From an uncultured Lachnospiraceae bacterium (lineage in GTDB: Bacteria; Bacillota; Clostridia; Lachnospirales; Lachnospiraceae): a DNA stretch of 23,471 nt. The notes under the pieces are model-generated. The model was not told the origin of the DNA and ran no database searches. It saw only the letters and a list, made by a program, of their open reading frames with translations. The translations under genes were made by a program, and so were the position numbers. The stretch lies in contig CAKRTC010000030.1 in the NCBI GenBank assembly GCA_934402055.1, forward strand, positions 1-23,471. Direction: 5' to 3'. Positions within the stretch are counted from its first letter, which is position 1; each line of letters starts with the position of its first letter. Shown here one piece after another: positions 14,922 to 21,564 of the stretch.

Positions 14922-16226
14922 TTAGGAAATCTGTGCGTTATCAAGATCAAGTGATTCTATCGGAAGCTCCTCATCATGAGTTTCTGCTATCTCCTTATGT
15001 GTGATCTCCGGAGATGCGCCGTTCTCGATACAATCCTTTGTTATAGTGACTGTGTCGATAGACGGATCTGACGGAATATCATACATAACATTCAACATAG
15101 CCGCCTCGAGTATGCTGCGTAATCCTCTCGCACCGGTGTGCTTTGATACTGCCTTGGCAGCCACAGCCCTGAGTGCCTCATCCGTAAAGCTAAGCTTAAC
15201 GCCGTCTATCTCAAAGAGCTTGATATACTGCTTTGACAAGGCGTTGCGAGGCTCCTTAAGTATGCGTACAAGAGCGTCCTCATCAAGAGACTTGAGCGGC
15301 ACCATGATAGGTACTCGTCCGATAAACTCAGGGATGAGTCCGAACTTTGCCAGATCCTCAGGCTCGACCTGAGCAACCATATCATCAAAGTTTGCTTCTT
15401 CCTTGCTGCAAAGCTGAGCTCCGAAGCCTATTCCCCCGGTAGATACTCTCTGGCTGATGATCTTCTCAAGTCCGTCAAAGGCTCCTCCGCAGATAAAGAG
15501 GATATTGGTCGTATCGATCTGCATCATCTCCTGCTGAGGATGCTTTCTGCCTCCCTGAGGAGGAACCGAAGCCATAGTACCCTCTATGATCTTAAGAAGT
15601 GCCTGCTGTACTCCCTCACCGGAAACATCACGGGTGATTGATACATTCTCACTCTTCTTTGTTATCTTATCGATCTCATCTATATAGATGATACCGTACT
15701 GAGCCTTCTCTATATCGTAGTCGGCAGCCTGAATAAGCTTAAGGAGTATGTTTTCAACATCCTCTCCGACATAGCCGGCCTCTGTAAGCGAGGTCGCATC
15801 CGCAATAGCAAAAGGAACCCCGAGCATCTTTGCAAGACTCTGTGCAAGATAAGTCTTACCCGAACCGGTAGGTCCTATCATGAGAATGTTGCTCTTCTGC
15901 ACCTCTATGTCAGAGATATTGCTCATGATACGCTTGTAGTGATTGTACACCGCAACCGCAAGCACCTTCTTGGCCTCATCCTGACCGATAACATACTCGT
16001 CAAGAAAATCCTTGATCTCCTTAGGTCTCTGAAGCTTGATCTCCGAAGCCTGAGGCTTGTAGCTCATGTTGCCGTTATTGAACTCCTCCATGAGGATCTC
16101 ATTACATAAGCCAACACACTCATCACAAATATATGTATTGTTTGCACCTGCAATAAGCTTTTGAACCTGTGCTCTCGACTTACCGCAGAAGCTGCATCTT
16201 ATCTTATCGGGTGTCTTTCCCGCCAT
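14922..16226 (-). CDS. clpX: ATP-dependent Clp protease ATP-binding subunit ClpX
   Basis: ClpX is the AAA+ unfoldase that feeds tagged proteins into ClpP. The 434 residues contain the zinc-binding domain (C11, C14, C34, C37), Walker A GPTGSGKT (118-125), pore loop GYVG (151-154), Walker B IIYIDEID (179-186), and the RKH loop at GRKHP (226-230). The ClpP-docking IGF tripeptide is at 266-268 and the sensor-2 arginine is in GARGLR. The start is the ATG at 16226, preceded by AAGGAGAG, which overlaps the clpP stop. An in-frame TTG two codons further upstream is less likely. It forms one operon with clpP (14 bases upstream) and tig. Confidence 0.97.
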   Translation of the reverse strand: MAGKTPDKIRCSFCGKSRAQVQKLIAGANNTYICDECVGLCNEILMEEFNNGNMSYKPQASEIKLQRPKEIKDFLDEYVIGQDEAKKVLAVAVYNHYKRIMSNISDIEVQKSNILMIGPTGSGKTYLAQSLAKMLGVPFAIADATSLTEAGYVGEDVENILLKLIQAADYDIEKAQYGIIYIDEIDKITKKSENVSITRDVSGEGVQQALLKIIEGTMASVPPQGGRKHPQQEMMQIDTTNILFICGGAFDGLEKIISQRVSTGGIGFGAQLCSKEEANFDDMVAQVEPEDLAKFGLIPEFIGRVPIMVPLKSLDEDALVRILKEPRNALSKQYIKLFEIDGVKLSFTDEALRAVAAKAVSKHTGARGLRSILEAAMLNVMYDIPSDPSIDTVTITKDCIENGASPEITHKEIAETHDEELPIESLDLDNAQIS

Positions 16227-16240
16227 CTGCAACTCTCTCC

Positions 16241-16825
16241 TTAGTGATTCTCGATAATACTGTCAACGATACCGTACTCAAGTGCCTCCTGAGCAGTCAT
16301 CCACTTATCACGCTCGGTGTCTGCCGCAAGTCTCTCATAGGTATTGCCTGTGTTGGCTGCCAGTATCTCGTTCATCTTCTTCTTGGTCCTGAGTATCCAC
16401 TCAGCCGTGATCTGTATCTCGGTAGCCTGACCCTGAGCACCGCCCGACGGCTGGTGTATCATGATCTCGGCATTAGGAAGCGCATAACGCTTGCCCTTTG
16501 TACCGCCGGCAAGCAGGAATGCTCCCATACTTGCTGCCATACCGATACAGATAGTCGAAACATCACACTTGATATACTGCATAGTGTCATAAATAGCCAT
16601 ACCGGCAGTGATAACACCGCCGGGGCTGTTTATGTACAGATGTACGTCCTTATTCGGATCCTCGGATTCGAGGAAAAGAAGCTGCGCAACTATAAGCTGT
16701 GCGCTGACCTCATTCACCTCGTCCCCCAGGAAAATTATTCTATCCTTTAAAAGTCTTGAATATATATCATATGAGCGTTCGCCTCTTGAGCTCTGCTCAA
16801 TGACATAAGGAATTGAATATGGCAT
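16241..16825 (-). CDS. clpP: ATP-dependent Clp protease proteolytic subunit ClpP
   Basis: ClpP is the serine protease of the ClpXP and ClpCP machines and assembles as a double heptameric barrel. The 194 residues show the catalytic triad S99 (GMAASMGAFLL), H124 (MIHQPSGG) and D173 (DTERDKWM), and the SPGG oxyanion strand at 67-70. The N-terminus (MPYSIPYVIEQSSRGERSYD) is typical and suggests little or no propeptide. The start is the ATG at 16825, with AGAGG at a good distance inside the tig tail, 3 bases after the tig stop. A single clpP beside clpX and tig suggests constitutive protein quality control. Confidence 0.98.
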   Translation of the reverse strand: MPYSIPYVIEQSSRGERSYDIYSRLLKDRIIFLGDEVNEVSAQLIVAQLLFLESEDPNKDVHLYINSPGGVITAGMAIYDTMQYIKCDVSTICIGMAASMGAFLLAGGTKGKRYALPNAEIMIHQPSGGAQGQATEIQITAEWILRTKKKMNEILAANTGNTYERLAADTERDKWMTAQEALEYGIVDSIIENH

Positions 16826-16828
16826 TAA

Positions 16829-18187
16829 TTAGTCCTCTTTTGTCTCTTCCTTGGCTTCTTCCTTCTTGGCAGCAGCCTTCTTAGCCTTCTTCTCGTCAAC
16901 GAGATCAGCCTCTGCTACGCAGAGATCAACTGCCTCGTGGAAGCAGATATCGCGCTTGATATTCTCGATTCCGCCCTCGCCGAGAAGTCCCTTGACCTTA
17001 TCGGCCTCCATCTTGTACTGCTCAGCCATCTCATTGATCTTAGCCTCAACAGCCTCGTCTGTTGCTGTGATATTCTCAGCCTTGATGATAGCCTCGAATA
17101 CGAGCTGTGACTTGATGTTCTCGATAGCCTGCGGCTTAAGTGATTCAATGAACTGCTCCGGAGTCTGTCCGAGGTATGAGAGATACTGCTCAAGCTTAAG
17201 TCCCTGCTGGTTCATGCTGCGCTCATAATCGTTGATCATGTTCTCAACATTTGTGTTGACCATAGCATCCGGAAGCTCAACCTTTGCATTGGCAACAACA
17301 GCCTTAACAACGTTGTTCTCGTTCTCCTGAGCTGCTGCCTTCTCTTTTCTGAGCTTGATATCGCTCTTAAGTGAAGCCTTGTACTCCTTAAGAGTCTCGA
17401 ACTCGGATACCTCTGAAGCGAAGTCATCATCAAGTGCAGGAAGCTCCTTCTGCTTGATCTCGTGGATAACTACCTTGAAGAGTGCAGCCTTGCCCTCAAG
17501 CTCCTTTGCGCCGTAAGGTGTCGGGAATGTTACATTAACGTCTACGTTGTCGCCTGTCTTGTGTCCTACAAGCTGATCCTCGAAGTTATCGATGAAGCTG
17601 TGTGAACCGATAGTAAGCGGATAGTTCTCGCCCTTTCCGCCCTCGAAAGCAACGCCGTCAACAGAACCGTCGAAATCGATAGTTACTGTATCGCCGTTCT
17701 TGATCTGGTACTCTGCATCATCAACTGTGATCATGCGGGCATTCTGCTCCTGTACGCGAACAAGCTCTGCCTCAACGTCCTTGGCTGTAACGCTTACGTC
17801 TGCCTTGGAAACCTTAACTCCCTTGTACTGACCAAGCTCAACCTCTGGCTTTGTTGCAACTGTTGCTGTATATACGAACGGCTTGCCCTTCTCGATTGTA
17901 ACGATGTCGATCTCAGGACGGCTTACGATCTCAAGACCTGACTCCTTAGCGGCATCCGGATAGCTGTAGTTAAGGATGGTATCAACAGCATCTTCATAGA
18001 ATACCTGCGGACCATACATCTTCTCAACCATTGCCATCGGAACCTTGCCCTTACGGAAGCCCGGGATGTTGAATCTGTTCTTGTTCTTCTTGTATGCAAT
18101 ATCAATTGCATTATCAAGCTCGGCAGCAGAAACCTCTACTGTCAATTTTGCCATGTTCTTCTCAAGATTCTCAACTTTTACGCTCAT
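16829..18187 (-). CDS. tig: Trigger factor (ribosome-associated chaperone)
   Basis: Trigger factor binds the ribosome exit tunnel and shields nascent chains. The 452-residue protein has the N-terminal ribosome-docking domain with the signature GFRKGKVP (43-50). A FKBP-type peptidyl-prolyl isomerase domain follows (about 160-245), containing TIDFDGSVDGVAFEGG, and then the C-terminal helical chaperone arms. The last 20 residues or so are a run of Lys, Glu and Ala, longer than in E. coli Tig and typical of Clostridia. It heads the tig-clpP-clpX-engB-thrS unit. The ATG at 18187 is preceded by AGGAG at a slightly long spacing. Its leader is long and structured. Confidence 0.97.
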   Translation of the reverse strand: MSVKVENLEKNMAKLTVEVSAAELDNAIDIAYKKNKNRFNIPGFRKGKVPMAMVEKMYGPQVFYEDAVDTILNYSYPDAAKESGLEIVSRPEIDIVTIEKGKPFVYTATVATKPEVELGQYKGVKVSKADVSVTAKDVEAELVRVQEQNARMITVDDAEYQIKNGDTVTIDFDGSVDGVAFEGGKGENYPLTIGSHSFIDNFEDQLVGHKTGDNVDVNVTFPTPYGAKELEGKAALFKVVIHEIKQKELPALDDDFASEVSEFETLKEYKASLKSDIKLRKEKAAAQENENNVVKAVVANAKVELPDAMVNTNVENMINDYERSMNQQGLKLEQYLSYLGQTPEQFIESLKPQAIENIKSQLVFEAIIKAENITATDEAVEAKINEMAEQYKMEADKVKGLLGEGGIENIKRDICFHEAVDLCVAEADLVDEKKAKKAAAKKEEAKEETKED

Positions 18188-18352
18188 TGCTCTTCTGTCT
18201 CCTAAAGTTTATTTTTTACATCATCTTAGTGCAGATTATTTCGCACTCCGTGCTCCGATAACCACGCAAGCTCGGACATTGTCAGTCTCTCGCTCTTAAC
18301 CGAGCCTGCTCACTCTGATGCCGATACTGCACAATGACGCTATCATAATCAA
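18188..18352 (-). promoter_or_regulatory. Structured 5' leader of the tig operon
   Basis: From the predicted start near 18352 to tig there are about 165 transcribed bases. They contain GGCTCGG (about 18306-18300), able to pair with CCGAGC (18275-18270). Two further stems compete for the same strand: GCAC (18253-18250) with GTGC (18246-18243), or AGTGC (18247-18243) with GCACT (18232-18228). No U-run follows, so this is not a classic terminator. A CtsR or CIRCE heat-shock operator is not recognisable. Confidence 0.45.
18226..18279 (-). CDS. Possible 17-residue leader peptide upstream of tig
   Basis: An ATG at 18279 opens a short frame encoding MSELAWLSEHGVRNNLH and ending in TAA at 18228-18226, 38 bases before the tig start. 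The upstream sequence is purine-rich (GAGCGAGAG) but is not a strong ribosome binding site. The frame spans the strands of the two competing hairpins of the leader, which is the layout expected of a regulatory upstream frame. It has no run of one amino acid as in amino-acid attenuators. It may be fortuitous. Confidence 0.3.
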   Translation of the reverse strand: MSELAWLSEHGVRNNLH

Positions 18353-18358
18353 AGTCGA

Positions 18359-18387
18359 ATTTTAGCACAGATGAAATTTATTTTCAA
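18359..18387 (-). promoter_or_regulatory. Promoter of the tig-clpP-clpX-engB-thrS unit
   Basis: On the minus strand TTGAAA (18387-18382) and TAAAAT (18364-18359) are separated by 17 bases. Initiation is expected near 18352. The -10 lies in the 11-base sequence GCTAAAATTCG, which recurs exactly 40 bases upstream (18406-18396). Confidence 0.75.
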
Positions 18388-18474
18388 TATAATGCCGAAT
18401 TTTAGCTTGTTTTACGCTGAATACTCCACATTTACAATAATAATTATGTCATTACTGTTCATTGTGAAAAGCAC

Positions 18475-19209
18475 TCAGGCTTCGTCATTTTCCTCTACAG
18501 CCTCTCTGCGGGCAAGCTCTCTCATGTAGCCGGCAGTTATGACCGAAGCCGGCATTGCAACTATAGCTATGCCTATAAGTGCCGACAGCATGGTTATAAA
18601 TCTGCCTACAGCTGTCACAGGATATATATCGCCATACCCGACTGTTGTCATGCTTATGGTTGCCCAGTATATTGCCTCCCATATATTATCGAAAGTCTGA
18701 GGCTCAACGTTAAATACGATAAGTGCACATAAAAGTATATATACTAAAGCCAGTATAAACACCGCAATTAGTGAATACCGCTCTGCCTTGATCACAGTTA
18801 CAAGTATCTCAACATTCTTGGAATATCTGAACAGTTTGAATGCTCTGAATACTCTCAGCACCCTTGTCAATCTGAATATCTTAAATAATCTGAAGCAGGA
18901 ATCAACTATACAAAAGCCCGGGAGTATTGCTACAAGGTCTATAACAGCCGGCAAAGTAAATGGATACAGCAGATATGACTTGCTGCCTTTGTTAAGCTTA
19001 AAATCCGCAGTCCACCACCTTACCAGATAGTCCGCTATGAATATAAATGTAACTATAGGCTCGGTAACATCAAATAACGACGGCGTCACCTTAAAAGCAA
19101 GCGGAGCAATGCTGAGCAATATAGCCGCCATCATAAAGATGTCGTATGCCTTGCTCTGAACATCGCTCGCTCTTGATGCTTCAATTATCTCAAATATTCG
19201 TTTCTTCAT
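18475..19209 (-). CDS. Voltage-gated potassium channel subunit (Kv-like, 6TM)
   Basis: This is a compact 244-residue voltage-gated K+ channel. Hydrophobic segments are seen at about 20-40, 50-66, 84-102, 146-168 and 200-222. The voltage sensor S4 (107-128) carries eight basic residues at every third position: R107, K110, R113, R116, R119, R122, K125 and R128. The selectivity filter is TTVGYGD (188-194), preceded by a pore helix. The C-terminal tail is short (RELARREAVEENDEA) with no RCK or cyclic-nucleotide domain, so gating is probably by voltage alone. The start is the ATG at 19209 with AAGGAT upstream, which overlaps the stop of an orphan reading frame as ATGA. I see no terminator after it. 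Confidence 0.93.
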   Translation of the reverse strand: MKKRIFEIIEASRASDVQSKAYDIFMMAAILLSIAPLAFKVTPSLFDVTEPIVTFIFIADYLVRWWTADFKLNKGSKSYLLYPFTLPAVIDLVAILPGFCIVDSCFRLFKIFRLTRVLRVFRAFKLFRYSKNVEILVTVIKAERYSLIAVFILALVYILLCALIVFNVEPQTFDNIWEAIYWATISMTTVGYGDIYPVTAVGRFITMLSALIGIAIVAMPASVITAGYMRELARREAVEENDEA

Positions 19210-19328
19210 CCATTATCCTTAAGCCTGCCCAGCTTAACTCCGGTCTTGGCAAAGCTTAGTGCCTCATCATATGAACAATCATGTTCATTAGCATATATAA
19301 GCAGGGCTTTAATTAATGTTGTTTTCTT
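19206..19328 (-). pseudogene. Orphan open frame / possible gene remnant between hepT and the K+ channel gene
   Basis: The frame is open from 19328 to a TGA at 19208-19206. It ends with about 36 protein-like residues, including LIKALLIYANEHDCSYDEA and then LSFAKTGVKLGRLKDNG. It overlaps the hepT end in another frame and shares its stop with the channel start (ATGA). No ATG, GTG or TTG start is available, so it would need coupling from hepT or an ATT start. I do not recognise the sequence. It could be the C-terminal scar of a deleted gene or a small coupled gene. Confidence 0.35.
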
Positions 19329-19725
19329 TCAATAAGTCTTCAACCTTATCTGCAAAGATCCCGAATGCTCTGATATACTCATTGCATATCCTGTCAAATG
19401 CTTCGTTTACAACAGAAAGGTCATAATCATGTGACAACAGATTTCTCAATTTGAGCATATCCATCCAAACATCGTCTGATATAATTCCGAGTTTAAATGC
19501 CGTTTTCAAGGTTTCTCTCGGTGATCCTGCTACAAAATCATTCACACCATAATATTCAATAATGATATCCTTCATGGTCTTCCATGCAAGTTCAAAAGTT
19601 ATGCTGAATTTTGAACTTGTACCACTGAGCACAAAGCTGTCGTTTCTGTCCCTATCAGGTGCTTCGGATAAAGCCAAAAGCGAATCACAATAGCTCTTAA
19701 ATCTCTTTTCAAATCTGTATTCCAT
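19309..19725 (-). CDS. hepT: HepT-like HEPN toxin (HI0074-family nucleotidyltransferase-associated protein)
   Basis: This 138-residue all-helical protein belongs to the family once called nucleotidyltransferase substrate-binding subunit (HI0074) and now known to include HepT toxins. The RX4HXY motif of HEPN RNases is present as R94-NLLS-H99-D-Y101. In characterised systems that tyrosine is AMPylated by the MntA partner, which silences the RNase. Other family landmarks are FELAWKTMKD (44-53) and SPRETLKTAFKLGII (68-82). The ATG at 19725 lies within the end of mntA (17-base overlap), as expected of a coupled pair. The functional role is inferred from the motif and the neighbour. Whether it acts as RNase toxin here is not shown by the sequence. 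Confidence 0.85.
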   Translation of the reverse strand: MEYRFEKRFKSYCDSLLALSEAPDRDRNDSFVLSGTSSKFSITFELAWKTMKDIIIEYYGVNDFVAGSPRETLKTAFKLGIISDDVWMDMLKLRNLLSHDYDLSVVNEAFDRICNEYIRAFGIFADKVEDLLKENNIN

Positions 19726-19978
19726 ACTGCATAATATCCTCTCTGAGATTAATGTTTCCGCATCTGTTCATATTTACAACATCGGCAGAATAAAGCGTAG
19801 GAAGCTCGTCAATTTCATCCTGTATCATTGATACATCCTCAAGCCCAAAAACAGCTATATCAAAATCACTGTTAGCCCGGTTTGTTTTCTTGGCACGCGA
19901 ACCGAACAACAGCACCTTATCTGCCTTATTTTTTATGCATATTTCTCTGATTTTAGCGAGATACTCTGATTCTGTCAT
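19709..19978 (-). CDS. mntA: MntA-like minimal nucleotidyltransferase antitoxin
   Basis: This is an 89-residue minimal nucleotidyltransferase of the polymerase-beta fold. The active-site signature GS-X10-DxD is complete: G26-S27, D38, D40, with a third acidic residue at D66 in SADVVNM. Such proteins modify HepT partners with AMP. The ATG at 19978 is chosen because MTESEYLAKIREIC resembles typical family starts. An upstream TTG at 19999 would add seven residues. No clear ribosome binding site or promoter is seen. Upstream lie a 6-bp hairpin (AGCAGC/GCTGCT, 20025-20044) and the hipA-like terminator. It overlaps hepT by 17 bases. Confidence 0.85.
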   Translation of the reverse strand: MTESEYLAKIREICIKNKADKVLLFGSRAKKTNRANSDFDIAVFGLEDVSMIQDEIDELPTLYSADVVNMNRCGNINLREDIMQYGIQI

Positions 19979-20071
19979 AACTCTAATATAATAATTCAAA
20001 ACAATGTTAATGCATTTATCCTCGAGCAGCGCTTTACTGCTGCTTCCGATGATGTAAAGCCTAAGATGCCC

Positions 20072-20094
20072 AAAAAAGGCATTCAGTGTGCCTT
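20072..20094 (-). terminator. Terminator of the HipA-like gene
   Basis: On the minus strand AAGGCA (20094-20089) pairs with TGCCTT (20081-20076) across a 7-base loop and is followed by four more T residues. The stem begins inside the stop codon of the HipA-like gene. It is short (6 bp) but has a good U-tract, so termination may be partial. Confidence 0.6.
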
Positions 20095-21238
20095 ATCGAA
20101 CAGGCATAGAAAGCAGCTCTCTTGTACGCTCTTCCAGCTGTTTTTCAATAGCTGTCAGCCTGCTTTCCGGTAAATTCAAAGATTCATGGCGGGTGAACCT
20201 GAAACCAATTATTTTGCGGAGCTGAGCCTTCTGCCTTGTTCCCATTACTTCCTTGCACACATCCTCGTAAGAAATACGGTACGGATTGGATCGTGTCCTT
20301 GCATATTCACTCAAATTTTTAAAATCATCGGGTATCCCATAATTAAACAAGGACAAGCCATTATCAAATATCGGTGCCGGTGCAATGATCTCGCCTGTAT
20401 GATTGTCCCTAAGCAAACCAAAATTACCGAAATGACGATCCTCATTGTAGATCAATGCGTCAAATATCAGCATGCTGCAAAGCTGCTGATAGAACTCTTC
20501 CCCCAGGCTTTTATAATAATCAATGCAGGCTTTCAATGTTGCCTTATGCAGTAGGCGTCCGACTGATATGAATGATGTATCTATATCCGTAAAAAGCCTA
20601 CACTTGGATGCAAGTATGCCCTTCCAGTTCTCCAGATCGTACTTCACGCAATCAAGCCCCATCTTTTCCGCTATCTGACATGCATAATACTCGCTGTACG
20701 GTTCATTTCCGGTATTAGCTCCTCCTTCGGTTCCACCCTTATAGAGATAAATCCCTTCATTTTCTACAAAGCGCCAGGCTTTTCGCAGCATTCCGTTGGT
20801 GGTCAGCTCAGGTGAAGTTGAAAAGGCTTCTCTACTCCCTCCTACTCCGGTATAAGCAACTACGGAAAGTGCTTCCGAAAATCTGTTTTCATATAAATTG
20901 TAATCGGCAAATTTCCCTTCGAAATCTCCGGGAACTATCCAATAGCTGTCATTCAATGACAAGCCCATACATACATCAATAATCCCCTTGGTATTGTTCA
21001 TGCTAAGCCCCAAAGTCTTCAAGATTTCATCTACGAATTGTCGATTCTTCGGAATCACTCTTCGTTCGAGCCATTTCACAACACCCTCAGAGCTTAATTC
21101 CAGATCAAGCGGAAAAAGGCTGCGCTTAGAATCTTCAATTTTTAAGATGTTTGCCTGCAAACCTTCCAAGCCTCTCTCTTCCAATGAGAAGCTCATGAGT
21201 GCTTCGTCATAAAGGCGCAGACTGTAAATTTTATCCAT
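20093..21238 (-). CDS. Stand-alone HipA-like (HipA_C family) serine/threonine kinase
   Basis: This 381-residue protein has the HipA-type kinase fold. The C-terminal half holds the catalytic loop NEDRHFGN (265-272; D267, H269 and N272 correspond to HipA's DRHxxN) and the metal-binding FDNG (291-294). Further upstream are a conserved loop TTNGMLRKAWRF (146-157), a candidate ATP lysine K167 in LYKGG, and the acidic helix EPYSEYYACQIAEKMGL (179-195). HipA kinases phosphorylate a translation factor (GltX in E. coli) and can cause persistence. The N-terminal 100 residues differ from classic HipA, and no HipB-type HTH gene is adjacent; the XRE gene is beyond the ATPase gene. The target is unknown. 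The start is the ATG at 21238 with AAGGA upstream. Confidence 0.82.
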   Translation of the reverse strand: MDKIYSLRLYDEALMSFSLEERGLEGLQANILKIEDSKRSLFPLDLELSSEGVVKWLERRVIPKNRQFVDEILKTLGLSMNNTKGIIDVCMGLSLNDSYWIVPGDFEGKFADYNLYENRFSEALSVVAYTGVGGSREAFSTSPELTTNGMLRKAWRFVENEGIYLYKGGTEGGANTGNEPYSEYYACQIAEKMGLDCVKYDLENWKGILASKCRLFTDIDTSFISVGRLLHKATLKACIDYYKSLGEEFYQQLCSMLIFDALIYNEDRHFGNFGLLRDNHTGEIIAPAPIFDNGLSLFNYGIPDDFKNLSEYARTRSNPYRISYEDVCKEVMGTRQKAQLRKIIGFRFTRHESLNLPESRLTAIEKQLEERTRELLSMPVR

Positions 21239-21564
21239 TATACTTTTTCCTTCGACCGTGTTAACAAATATTGAATGCTTTAATTATCCTTCAGAAAACC
21301 TTATTCAGGCTTATCCGCAAAATTCTCAAATGCCATAATTCTATAAGAACTATAATATAAATAATTCTGTGGTCAAAATAATGTTAAATCTCTTAATACA
21401 GCTATAATAACATCTTTGATTTCTTTTATGTACCGTTGTTTTTGCCTTAGGCAAGTTACATACTACTTATCACATTTATTTTGCATCCTCCAACTATACG
21501 ATCAATTTTAGGCCAGCATCAAGATTAATCTAATCCTGAGCTGACGCTAAGTTATAATATTCAT
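21239..21564 (-). other. Intergenic region between the ATPase and HipA-like genes
   Basis: These 326 AT-rich bases hold no supported gene. I see a possible promoter for the HipA-like gene (21349-21376) and an imperfect hairpin after the ATPase gene. In the hairpin CAGC-TCA-GATTA arms at about 21514-21543 pair with one bulge and one mismatch, but no U-tract follows. There is also a small palindrome TTGCCTTAGGCAA (21442-21454) and an 11-codon frame MAFENFADKPE (21336-21301). Confidence 0.5.
21349..21376 (-). promoter_or_regulatory. Possible promoter of the HipA-like gene
   Basis: On the minus strand TTGACC (21376-21371) and TATAGT (21354-21349) are separated by 16 bases. Initiation near 21342 would give a leader of about 100 bases. 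The AT-rich surroundings make this moderate evidence only. Confidence 0.45.

Noticed and set aside
18226..18250. TTAGTGC...GCACTCC before tig looks faintly like a CIRCE (HrcA) heat-shock operator.
   Set aside because: The CIRCE arms TTAGCACTC and GAGTGCTAA are not present; only a 5-bp inverted repeat with a different order of bases is seen.
19979..20092. The frame of mntA stays open upstream to the hipA-like stop codon, so the two genes are in the same frame separated by one TAA, hinting at a read-through fusion.
   Set aside because: The mntA start at 19978 matches typical family starts, a terminator hairpin lies in the gap, and about 38 open codons can occur by chance.
21301..21336. Eleven-codon frame MAFENFADKPE in the leader of the HipA-like gene, resembling the Ffh start MAFESLSDK.
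   Set aside because: No ribosome binding site, very short, and the resemblance is over only nine residues; most likely coincidence.
21442..21454. TTGCCTTAGGCAA as terminator of the ATPase gene.
   Set aside because: Stem is only five to six pairs, lies over 110 bases past the stop, and no U-tract follows on the minus strand.
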